A stretch of DNA of 5,359 nucleotides, from positions 1 through 5,359 of the forward strand of contig DWXR01000071.1 in assembly GCA_019119145.1 (NCBI GenBank). The letters are read 5' to 3'. Source of the DNA: Hominenteromicrobium gallistercoris (GTDB taxonomy: Bacteria; Bacillota; Clostridia; Oscillospirales; Acutalibacteraceae). The first letter of the stretch is position 1; every line of letters begins with the position of its first letter. Made by a program: the position numbers and the translations under genes. Below, in pieces: positions 1 through 5,258 of this stretch. The notes under the pieces are model-generated. The model was given only the letters and a program-made list of their open reading frames with translations, was not told where the DNA came from and made no database searches.

Positions 1-2
1 TC

Positions 3-731
3 GTCTCCGATGCGGAATTCAAATCGTTCTCGGTGAAGGTCTCGAATCTCGAGGAACTGCTCGGCCCGAAGAAGTTCACGAAAGAAAATCTCGAACGGCG
101 CGACGAGATCGGCCTTGTGAACGGCCTGGCCTGGACGAGCGTCGGCGGCGAGATGCTGCCGATCGAGGTCGCCGTGATGGACGGCACCGGCAAGATCCAG
201 CTGACCGGCTCGCTCGGCGATGTGATGAAGGAGTCCGCGAGCGCGGCGCTGACCTGCATCCGCACCCGCGCGGAGCAGCTCGGCATTGCGCCGGACTTCT
301 ACGCGAAAAAGGATATCCACATCCATGCGCCGGAGGGCGCCGTGCCGAAGGACGGCCCGTCCGCGGGCATTGCAATGGCAACGGCGATCACCTCGGCGCT
401 CTGTAAAGCGCCTGTGCTGCACAGTGTGGCAATGACAGGGGAAATCACTTTACAGGGGCGCGTGCTGCCGATCGGCGGCCTGCGCGAGAAATCGATGGCG
501 GCGTACCGCAGCGGCATCAAGACGGTCATCATCCCGGAGGCCAATGTGCCCGACCTCGCGGAGGTCGACCGGGTGGTCCGCGAGCACGTCGAGTTCGTGC
601 CGGTGCGGCGGATCGACGAGGTGCTCCCGCGCGCGATCCCGAGCCTGTCCGGCAGCGGCCGGACGGAGGAGCCGGAGGTCCGGATGCCCGTCGGACAGCA
701 GCAGCGCGTAATGCCCGCGCTGCGCCAGTGA
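3..731 (+). CDS. lon: Lon ATP-dependent protease, C-terminal proteolytic domain (5' end outside window)
   Basis: This is the 3' end of the gene for the cytosolic AAA+ serine protease Lon, which unfolds and degrades damaged and regulatory proteins. The reading frame is open from base 3, so the gene is cut by the window edge. The first possible start, GTG at 33, is an internal codon. The visible 242 residues are the peptidase domain. The catalytic serine lies in PKDGPSAG (Ser codon 360-362) and the catalytic lysine in GGLREKSMAA (Lys codon 489-491), the Ser-Lys dyad of the family. TGEITLQGRVLPIGG just before the lysine is also typical. After the usual end near VLPRAIP there is an extra tail of about 29 residues rich in Gly, Gln and Arg, without a recognisable motif. 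The N-domain and ATPase domain must lie upstream. The stop codon is 9 bp from engB, so the two are probably co-transcribed, as in other Bacillota. Confidence 0.96.
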   Translation, partial: VSDAEFKSFSVKVSNLEELLGPKKFTKENLERRDEIGLVNGLAWTSVGGEMLPIEVAVMDGTGKIQLTGSLGDVMKESASAALTCIRTRAEQLGIAPDFYAKKDIHIHAPEGAVPKDGPSAGIAMATAITSALCKAPVLHSVAMTGEITLQGRVLPIGGLREKSMAAYRSGIKTVIIPEANVPDLAEVDRVVREHVEFVPVRRIDEVLPRAIPSLSGSGRTEEPEVRMPVGQQQRVMPALRQ

Positions 732-737
732 GGTGAT
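729..737 (+). promoter_or_regulatory. Ribosome binding site of engB overlapping the lon stop codon
   Basis: TGAGGTGAT contains the lon stop codon (TGA, 729-731) and a Shine-Dalgarno core AGGTG at 731-735, five bases before the engB ATG. This fixes the engB start and suggests that lon translation ends where engB initiation begins. Confidence 0.8.
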
Positions 738-740
738 ACG

Positions 741-1346
741 ATGAATTTTCAGGCTGTGGAATTTGAAGCGGCGGCCGGCCGCGCCGACCAGCTCAAGCCG
801 TCCGATCTGCCGGAGATCGTGTTTTCCGGCAAGTCGAACGTCGGAAAATCCTCTCTGATCAACAAGCTGGTCAACCGAAAGGCTTTGGCGCGCGTCAGCG
901 CGACGCCGGGCAAAACGGCGACGATCAATTTCTTCCGTCTGCCGTCCTGCAGGCTCGTCGATCTGCCCGGCTACGGCTATGCGAAGGTCTCGCAGGGCGA
1001 GAAGCAGCGCTGGGCGAAGCAGATGCAGGGCTACTTTGACGGCGACCGGCGGATCGCGCTGGTCATCCAGATCCTCGACATGCGCCACGCGCCGACGGCC
1101 GACGATTACGATATGATCAATTACCTGATTGAGCGCGACTTCCCGTTCCTCGCGGTCTGCACCAAGTGCGACAAGCTGAACAAGACGCAGTTCAATGAAC
1201 AGGTGAAATACTTTACAGAACTGTTTGAGGAGCATGAGATCCCGTTCATCCCGTTTTCCTCCCGCACCGGCTTTGGGCTGGAGGAACTGAAGCAGCGCAT
1301 CGAGGCGGCTGTCGGCGGAGCGGACGAAAAAACGCAGGGAGAATAA
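741..1346 (+). CDS. engB: Ribosome biogenesis GTPase EngB (YsxC/YihA)
   Basis: This 201-residue protein is a TRAFAC-class GTPase that acts in the cytoplasm in late assembly of the large ribosomal subunit and is essential in many bacteria. All G motifs are visible: G1 (P-loop) GKSNVGKSS at residues 30-38, a G2 threonine in TPGKTATINF at about 55-64, G3 DLPGYG at 74-79, G4 TKCDK at 141-145 and G5 SSRTG at 173-177. The segment RWAKQMQGYF (90-99) and the length of about 200 residues are normal for the family. The ATG at 741 follows a well-spaced AGGTG. The gene sits between lon and lysA, and the lon-engB pair is conserved in Bacillota. Within the family, the G1 and G3 context separates EngB from Era and EngA, and there is only one G domain. 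Nothing is missing or unusual. Confidence 0.97.
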   Translation: MNFQAVEFEAAAGRADQLKPSDLPEIVFSGKSNVGKSSLINKLVNRKALARVSATPGKTATINFFRLPSCRLVDLPGYGYAKVSQGEKQRWAKQMQGYFDGDRRIALVIQILDMRHAPTADDYDMINYLIERDFPFLAVCTKCDKLNKTQFNEQVKYFTELFEEHEIPFIPFSSRTGFGLEELKQRIEAAVGGADEKTQGE

Positions 1347-1360
1347 AAAACAGAAAACCG

Positions 1361-1378
1361 AAGGGAATGAGTGAAATG
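1361..1378 (+). promoter_or_regulatory. lysA ribosome binding site and start-codon choice
   Basis: AAGGGA at 1361-1366 directly touches an ATG at 1367, so it cannot serve that codon. A second in-frame ATG at 1376 lies 9 bases downstream of the site, a workable spacing, and no other Shine-Dalgarno sequence is visible. I therefore take 1376 as the start; 1367 would add only three residues (Met-Ser-Glu). Confidence 0.65.
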
Positions 1379-2674
1379 TTTGTATCCGACTGCCTCTCCG
1401 TAAACGAAAAGGGGCATTTGACGATCAGCGGCTGCGATACGGCCGAGCTGGCGGAGCGCTTCGGCACGCCGCTCTACGTGATGAGCGAGGACAAGATCCG
1501 CGACAACTGCCGCCGCTACAAGTCCTCGATCGAGCGCCACTACGGCGGAAATGGCGCGCCGATCTACGCGAGCAAGGCGTTCAGCTGCAAGGAGATCTGC
1601 CGCATCGTGACGAGCGAAGGGCTGGATTTGGAGGTCGTTTCCGGCGGCGAGCTGTTTACGGCGCTCTCCGCGGGCGTGGATGCAAAGCACATCCATTTCC
1701 AGGGGAATAACAAGTCCGTCTCGGAGCTCTGCTACGCGATCGACAGCGGTGTGGGCGACATCGTCGTGGACAACCGCACCGAGCTGGAGCGCATCGAGCG
1801 CCTTTCGGCGGAGCGGAACGTCACGACGCGCATCTCGATGCGCATCAAGCCGGGCATCGACGCGCACACGCACGAATTCATCCGCACCGGCCAGATCGAC
1901 TCGAAATTCGGCTTTGCACTCGAGACGGGCGAGGCGTTTGAGGCGGTCCGCGCGGCGGTTGCGGCGGAGCATGTCGAGCTGATCGGCCTGCACTGCCACA
2001 TCGGCTCGCAGATTTTCGACAAGTCCCCGTTCGTGCTCGCGGCGGAGGTCATGCTCGAGTTTTACAACCGGATTTACAGGGAGCTCGGCAAGAAGCTGAC
2101 GCACCTGAATCTCGGCGGCGGCTTCGGCATCAAGTACAAGGAGGCCGATGCCGCGGTGCCGTATGAGGACTACATGAGCGACGTTTCGGCGGCGATCCAT
2201 GCGGCCTGCGCCCGGTACGGCCTCGAGATCCCGCGCATCTACATAGAGCCGGGGCGCTCGATTGTCGGCGAGACGGGGGTCACGCTGTACACGGTCGGCG
2301 ATATCAAGACGATCCCGAACGTCCGCACCTATGTGGCGATCGACGGCGGCATGTTCGACAACCCGCGCTATGCGCTCTACCAGTCCGATTACACCTGCCT
2401 GCTCGCAAACAAGGCGGACCGCCCGGCGGATTTCAAAGCGACGATTGCCGGCAAGTGCTGCGAGAGCGGCGACCTGATTCAGGAAAATACGATGATCCAG
2501 ACGCCGGAGGTCGGGGATATCCTCGCGGTGCTTTCCACCGGCGCGTACAATTACTCGATGGCTTCGAACTATAACCGCAACCTCAAGCCGGCCTGCGTCA
2601 TGGTGCGCGGCGGCGAAGCGCGTGTTGTGATTCAGGCGGAAACCTACGCCGATCTGGTCCGCAATGACGTATAA
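1376..2674 (+). CDS. lysA: Diaminopimelate decarboxylase
   Basis: LysA is a cytosolic PLP enzyme of fold type III. It decarboxylates meso-2,6-diaminopimelate to L-lysine and CO2, the last step of lysine synthesis, and it draws on the same pool that supplies peptidoglycan. The protein has 432 residues from the ATG at 1376, the usual size. Visible landmarks are the PLP lysine in YASKAF (Lys67), HIGSQ at 208-212, the phosphate-binding glycine loop GGGFGI at 247-252, EPGR at 291-294, the active-site cysteine in CESGD (362-366) and the tyrosine in GAYNYSMASNYN (about 391). These follow the order of an N-terminal TIM barrel and a C-terminal beta domain. HIGSQ and CESGD favour DAP decarboxylase over ornithine or arginine decarboxylases of the same fold. 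The gap to engB is 29 bp with no promoter visible, so it probably belongs to the lon-engB transcript. No clear hairpin terminator follows it. Confidence 0.96.
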   Translation: MFVSDCLSVNEKGHLTISGCDTAELAERFGTPLYVMSEDKIRDNCRRYKSSIERHYGGNGAPIYASKAFSCKEICRIVTSEGLDLEVVSGGELFTALSAGVDAKHIHFQGNNKSVSELCYAIDSGVGDIVVDNRTELERIERLSAERNVTTRISMRIKPGIDAHTHEFIRTGQIDSKFGFALETGEAFEAVRAAVAAEHVELIGLHCHIGSQIFDKSPFVLAAEVMLEFYNRIYRELGKKLTHLNLGGGFGIKYKEADAAVPYEDYMSDVSAAIHAACARYGLEIPRIYIEPGRSIVGETGVTLYTVGDIKTIPNVRTYVAIDGGMFDNPRYALYQSDYTCLLANKADRPADFKATIAGKCCESGDLIQENTMIQTPEVGDILAVLSTGAYNYSMASNYNRNLKPACVMVRGGEARVVIQAETYADLVRNDV

Positions 2675-2702
2675 ATAATTTTCGGAATCGTCTGTTTTTC
2701 GC

Positions 2703-2731
2703 TTTACTTTTTTACTTTTGAATGGTAAAAT
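2703..2731 (+). promoter_or_regulatory. Sigma-A type promoter for the yerC-methyltransferase-hslO genes
   Basis: In the AT-rich 108-bp spacer after lysA, TTTACT (2703-2708, 4 of 6 to consensus) and TAAAAT (2726-2731, 5 of 6) are separated by exactly 17 bp. Transcription would start near 2738, giving a leader of about 45 nt. The spacer has no gene and no convincing terminator for lysA. The -35 region lies in a tandem 8-bp repeat, TTTACTTT (2703-2710 and 2711-2718). Confidence 0.6.
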
Positions 2732-2739
2732 AAAAAAGT
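2706..2739. repeat. Imperfect AT-rich dyad overlapping the promoter; possible operator
   Basis: ACTTTTTT (2706-2713) is the exact reverse complement of AAAAAAGT (2732-2739). Inside it, TTTTAC (2710-2715) mirrors GTAAAA (2725-2730) around a 9-base centre. The dyad covers part of the -35, the spacer and the -10 of the proposed promoter, where a dimeric regulator could block RNA polymerase. The low sequence complexity means chance symmetry is quite possible. Confidence 0.3.
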
Positions 2740-2771
2740 GGTATTCGGATGATTCTGATTCAATAAGAAAT

Positions 2772-2785
2772 GAGGTTTGGTTATG
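2772..2785 (+). promoter_or_regulatory. Ribosome binding site deciding the yerC start
   Basis: GAGG at 2772-2775 lies 7 bases before the ATG at 2783. An in-frame TTG at 2777 would leave a spacing of only one base, so the ATG is chosen. Confidence 0.75.
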
Positions 2786-3091
2786 AACACGAAGCTGCAC
2801 GACGAGAACGTAGATTTTCTGTTCGATGCGATTCTGGCGCTGGAAACGCGGGAGGAATGCTACCGCTTTTTTGAGGATCTCTGCACGGTGCCGGAGCTGA
2901 AGGCCATGTCGCAGCGCATTGCCGTTGCCAAAATGCTGAGCGCGCGGCAGGTGTACAGCGAGATCGTTGCAAAGACCGGCGCTTCCACCGCGACGATCAG
3001 CCGCGTCAACCGCTCGCTGAATTACGGCAGCGACGGCTATACGCTCGTTTTCGACAGGCTCTGGAAAAAGGACGAGGGCGACGCGGAGTAA
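2783..3091 (+). CDS. yerC: YerC/YecD family TrpR-like DNA-binding protein
   Basis: This 102-residue protein belongs to the TrpR-related YerC/YecD family of small helical DNA-binding proteins found in Bacillota. The N-terminal part (LHDENVDFLFDAILAL, residues 5-20, then a stretch to about 50) should form the helical dimer framework of the TrpR superfamily. Residues about 57-80, with EIVAKTGASTATISRVNRSL, form a clear helix-turn-helix, and the following NYGSDGY is a family signature. The family's ligand and targets are not well established. It should not be called a tryptophan repressor, since the tryptophan-pocket residues cannot be judged from sequence alone. The gene is the first after a promoter inside a dyad, so autoregulation is a reasonable inference. 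Its stop overlaps the next start (TAATG), implying translational coupling. No biosynthetic genes for tryptophan are nearby. Confidence 0.88.
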   Translation: MNTKLHDENVDFLFDAILALETREECYRFFEDLCTVPELKAMSQRIAVAKMLSARQVYSEIVAKTGASTATISRVNRSLNYGSDGYTLVFDRLWKKDEGDAE

Positions 3092-3861
3092 TGGCGGGAT
3101 ACGACGTTTTTGCACGGTATTACGACGCGCTGACGGCCAATGTGGATTACGCCGCCCGTGCGGCCTATCTGAAGGCGCTTCTGGAGCGTCTCGGCCACGC
3201 GCCGGGACTCACGCTCGATCTCGCCTGCGGGACCGGCAGCCTGACGCTGGCGCTCCACCGGCTCGGGTTCGACGTCTACGGCGTCGACGGTTCCGCGGCC
3301 ATGCTCTCCGAAGCGAAGGATAAGGCGTACGATCAGGAGGCGGACGTGCTCTTCCTCTGCCAGAAAATGCAGCGGCTCGACCTGTACGGCACGGTCGACA
3401 CGGTTTTCTGCGCGCTGGACAGCATCAACCACCTTTCCGGCCCCGAGCAGGTGCTGGAGACGTTCAAGCGCGTTGCGTTTTTCCTGAACGACGACGGCTG
3501 GTTCATCTTTGACGTCAACACGCCCTTCAAGCATGAAAAGGTGTTGGCGGACAATACATTCGTTTATGATCTTCCGGATATCTACTGCGTCTGGCAGAAT
3601 ACGTACAACCCGCAGGACGGGAGCGTGGCGATCGAGCTCGACTTTTTCGAGCGGCAGGGAAAGCTGTATGCGCGCAGCAGCGAACGCTTTTCCGAGCGCG
3701 CCTACAGTGCGGAAAAGCTCACGGCGCTGCTGCGGGAAGCGGGGTTTGACCGTGTCGAGGTTTTCGGCGATATGCGCTTCGACGCGCCCGCGCCCGACGA
3801 GCAGCGCATGATCTTTGCCGCGCACATCACAAATTCGCAAAACGGCGTTTTTGCAGGCTGA
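3091..3861 (+). CDS. Class I SAM-dependent methyltransferase, substrate unknown
   Basis: This 256-residue protein has a Rossmann-type class I methyltransferase fold. Motif I is LDLACGTGSL at residues 42-51, which binds S-adenosylmethionine. The acidic residue ending strand beta-2 is Asp66 in VYGVDGS, the usual ribose-binding position. The motif IV region is DTVFCALDSINHL at 103-115, and FIFDVNT at 138-144 fits beta-5. The second half (about 150-245), with WQNTYNP, LDFFERQGKLYARSSERF and EKLTALLREAGF, resembles the small-molecule or tRNA-type methyltransferases common in Bacillota. The substrate cannot be named from sequence. The ATG shares its A with the yerC stop codon (TAATG) and no independent ribosome binding site is needed, so translation is probably coupled. 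The last codons and the stop lie within a long hairpin. There is no signal peptide or membrane segment. Confidence 0.88.
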   Translation: MAGYDVFARYYDALTANVDYAARAAYLKALLERLGHAPGLTLDLACGTGSLTLALHRLGFDVYGVDGSAAMLSEAKDKAYDQEADVLFLCQKMQRLDLYGTVDTVFCALDSINHLSGPEQVLETFKRVAFFLNDDGWFIFDVNTPFKHEKVLADNTFVYDLPDIYCVWQNTYNPQDGSVAIELDFFERQGKLYARSSERFSERAYSAEKLTALLREAGFDRVEVFGDMRFDAPAPDEQRMIFAAHITNSQNGVFAG

Positions 3862-3879
3862 GGCTTGCAGAAACGCCGT
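3842..3879 (+). repeat. 17-bp inverted repeat (RNA hairpin) between the methyltransferase and hslO
   Basis: Bases 3842-3858 pair with 3863-3879 over 17 positions, with two G-U wobbles (3851/3870 and 3856/3865) and no mismatch. The loop is TGAG (3859-3862) and contains the methyltransferase stop codon TGA. The 3' arm ends one base before the hslO Shine-Dalgarno AAAGGA (3881-3886). There is no T-tract after the stem, so this is not a standard intrinsic terminator. It may stabilise or process the mRNA, or tune hslO translation. Confidence 0.75.
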
Positions 3880-3895
3880 GAAAGGATGTTTTGAC

Positions 3896-4801
3896 TTGGA
3901 TAGAATTATACGCTGCATCACCGCGGACGGCGCCCTGATGGCGTCGGCGATCGATTCCAGCGATACGGTATATACGGCGCAGAGTCTGCACGGTCTGAGC
4001 GCCACGGCGTCTGCGGCGCTCGGCCGTCTTCTGACCGGCGCTTCGATGATGGGCGCGATGCTCAAGCAGGAGCATGCCTCGCTGACGCTGCGCGTCGACG
4101 GCGGCGGCCCGCTCGGCGTGCTGACCGCGATTTCCGACAGCCGCGGCAATGTGCGCGGGTGCGTCGACAATCCCGAGGCGGAGGTGCCGAAAAAGCCGAA
4201 CGGCAAGCTCGACGTCGGCGCCGCCGTCGGCCAAGACGGCCGTCTCGGCGTCATCCGCAGCTACGGCACGGGCGAGCCGTATATGGGGCAGGTCGCGCTT
4301 GTCAGCGGTGAAATCGCCGAGGACCTCACGAACTACTATGCGGTCAGCGAGCAGATCCCGACGGTCTGCGCGCTCGGCGTGCTCGTCGATTCGGACACGA
4401 AGAAGGTCATGCTGGCCGGCGGCCTGCTGATCCAGGTGCTGCCCGGCGCGCTGCCGGAGGACATCGAAAAGCTGGAGGCCAACGTGCAGAAGCTCGAGCC
4501 GGTCACGACGATGCTTGCGAAGGGCATGACCGTGGAGCAGATGTGTGAAAAGGCGCTCGAAGGCTTTACCGTCGAGAAGCTCGACGAAATGCCGGTCCAT
4601 TACGCCTGCACGTGCAGCAGGGAAAAGTATTACGCGGCGCTTGCGACGCTTGAGCCCGACGAGCTGGAGACGCTGCCGGCGCAGGACGGCAAGGTGGAGA
4701 CGGTGTGCCCGTACTGCTGCCGGAAGTATTACTTTACGACGGAGGAGCTGCACGCGCTGGCCCAGCAGGTGCGTGCGCGGCGTGCGGAAGCCGGCCGGTA
4801 A
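3896..4801 (+). CDS. hslO: Redox-regulated molecular chaperone Hsp33
   Basis: Hsp33 is a cytosolic holdase that is off when reduced and zinc-bound. Oxidative unfolding stress releases zinc, forms disulfides and exposes its client-binding surface. The protein has 301 residues, the usual size. The N-terminal MDRIIRCITADG and the core with DGGGPLGVL (68-76) and SYGTGEPYMGQVALVSGEIAED (122-143) match the family. The C-terminal redox switch is intact: Cys238 and Cys240 (ACTCS, the CxC pair) and Cys271 and Cys274 (CPYC, the CxxC pair). An additional Cys275 directly follows. The start is taken as TTG at 3896, which places the family-typical MDRI at the N-terminus, 9 bases after AAAGGA (3881-3886). 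An in-frame GTG at 3878 lies inside the hairpin and has no usable ribosome binding site. The gene follows the methyltransferase by 34 bp and is probably co-transcribed with it. No strong terminator follows. Confidence 0.95.
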   Translation: MDRIIRCITADGALMASAIDSSDTVYTAQSLHGLSATASAALGRLLTGASMMGAMLKQEHASLTLRVDGGGPLGVLTAISDSRGNVRGCVDNPEAEVPKKPNGKLDVGAAVGQDGRLGVIRSYGTGEPYMGQVALVSGEIAEDLTNYYAVSEQIPTVCALGVLVDSDTKKVMLAGGLLIQVLPGALPEDIEKLEANVQKLEPVTTMLAKGMTVEQMCEKALEGFTVEKLDEMPVHYACTCSREKYYAALATLEPDELETLPAQDGKVETVCPYCCRKYYFTTEELHALAQQVRARRAEAGR

Positions 4802-4828
4802 TTTTTTGAAAAAACTTTGAAAAAAGTA

Positions 4829-4857
4829 TTGACTTTTCAATCCGTTCGTAGTATTAT
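4829..4857 (+). promoter_or_regulatory. Strong sigma-A type promoter of the tRNA array
   Basis: TTGACT (4829-4834, 5 of 6) and TATTAT (4852-4857, 5 of 6) are spaced by exactly 17 bp in an AT-rich spacer with A-tracts upstream (4809-4825) that could act as an UP element. Transcription would begin near 4864, leaving a leader of about 37 nt before tRNA-Val. That leader can form a weak stem, TCGCT (4866-4870) with AGCGA (4887-4891). It is presumably removed when the tRNA 5' end is matured by RNase P. Confidence 0.85.
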
Positions 4858-4900
4858 ATAACACGTCGCTGAGAGATGAACGCACAAGCGATGCTGTTGT

Positions 4901-4977
4901 GGGGGCATAGCTCAGCTGGTTAGAGCACCTGCCTTACAAGCAGGGGGTCATAGGTTCGAGTCCTATTGTCCCCACCA
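4901..4977 (+). tRNA. tRNA-Val (anticodon UAC)
   Basis: This 77-base cloverleaf has acceptor arm GGGGGCA paired with TGTCCCC (one G-U), discriminator A and an encoded CCA. The anticodon stem CCTGC/GCAGG encloses the loop CTTACAA with anticodon TAC at 4935-4937. The T arm is ATAGG-TTCGAGT-CCTAT. It reads GUA and probably other valine codons by wobble. It is the first gene of the array, and 6 bases separate it from tRNA-Asp. Confidence 0.97.
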
Positions 4978-4983
4978 AAATGT

Positions 4984-5060
4984 GGCCCGGTAGTTCAGCT
5001 GGTTAGAACGCTAGCCTGTCACGCTAGAGGTCGACGGTTCGAGCCCGTTCCGGGTCGCCA
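4984..5060 (+). tRNA. tRNA-Asp (anticodon GUC)
   Basis: The acceptor arm GGCCCGG pairs with CCGGGTC (one G-U), followed by discriminator G, the usual identity base for aspartate, and an encoded CCA. The anticodon stem CTAGC/GCTAG encloses CTGTCAC with GTC at 5018-5020. The T arm GACGG-TTCGAGC-CCGTT is intact. It reads both aspartate codons. Five bases separate it from tRNA-Phe. Confidence 0.97.
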
Positions 5061-5065
5061 TATTT

Positions 5066-5141
5066 GCCTCTGTAGCTCAGTTGGTAGAGCAGGGGACTGA
5101 AAATCCCCGTGTCATTGGTTCGATTCCGATCGGAGGCACCA
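5066..5141 (+). tRNA. tRNA-Phe (anticodon GAA)
   Basis: The acceptor arm GCCTCTG pairs with CGGAGGC (one G-U), with discriminator A and an encoded CCA. The anticodon stem GGGGA/TCCCC encloses CTGAAAA with GAA at 5099-5101. The T loop TTCGATT is standard. It reads UUU and UUC. Only 3 bases separate it from tRNA-Gly. Confidence 0.97.
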
Positions 5142-5144
5142 TAT

Positions 5145-5220
5145 GCGGACGTAGCTCATCTGGTAGAGCGCCACCTTGCCAAGGTGGAGGTAGCGAGTTC
5201 GAGCCTCGTCGTCCGCTCCA
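5145..5220 (+). tRNA. tRNA-Gly (anticodon GCC)
   Basis: The acceptor arm GCGGACG pairs fully with CGTCCGC, with discriminator T and an encoded CCA. The anticodon stem CCACC/GGTGG encloses TTGCCAA with GCC at 5178-5180. It reads GGC and GGU. An intrinsic terminator begins a few bases after its CCA. Confidence 0.97.
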
Positions 5221-5225
5221 AAAAG

Positions 5226-5250
5226 AAAAAGGCGCTGCGAGCGCCTTTTT
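5226..5250 (+). terminator. Intrinsic terminator inside the tRNA array
   Basis: GGCGCT (5231-5236) pairs with AGCGCC (5240-5245) around a 3-base loop, and five A before the stem pair with five T after it (5246-5250). This is a textbook Rho-independent terminator and could act on both strands. It lies between tRNA-Gly and tRNA-Cys and should end or reduce transcription of the array. Confidence 0.88.
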
Positions 5251-5258
5251 CAAAATCT

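Noticed and set aside
450..1235. 261-codon minus-strand open frame across the end of lon and engB
   Set aside because: Both sense genes carry complete family motifs here. The antisense product has none.
2675..2702. Possible terminator after lysA, from CGGAATCGTC and the later GGATGATTCTG
   Set aside because: The arms are far apart, mismatched and not followed by a T-tract on the plus strand. The evidence is too weak for a call.
1121..3115. 664-codon open frame on the minus strand across lysA and yerC
   Set aside because: It is the antisense shadow of lysA and its neighbours, whose GC-rich codon use rarely creates reverse-strand stops. Its translation is rich in Arg, Ala, Val and Asp without any domain, and the plus-strand genes are clearly real.
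3842..3879. Hairpin read as an intrinsic terminator of the methyltransferase
   Set aside because: The stem is strong but is followed by GAAAGGATG rather than a T-tract, and those bases form the hslO ribosome binding site.
4785..4815. Terminator of hslO from CCGGCCGG and the following T-run
   Set aside because: CCGGCCGG is a short self-complementary octamer that cannot form a useful stem with a loop, although TTTTTT follows. No stable hairpin is visible.
3037..4885. Two long minus-strand open frames (3037-4254 and 3827-4885)
   Set aside because: They lie antisense to the methyltransferase and hslO, are of low complexity in composition, and have no recognisable motif. The same GC-bias artefact explains them.
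4858..4900. tRNA leader as a T-box or other riboswitch
   Set aside because: The leader is only about 37 nt, with a 5-bp stem and no T-box or antiterminator sequence.
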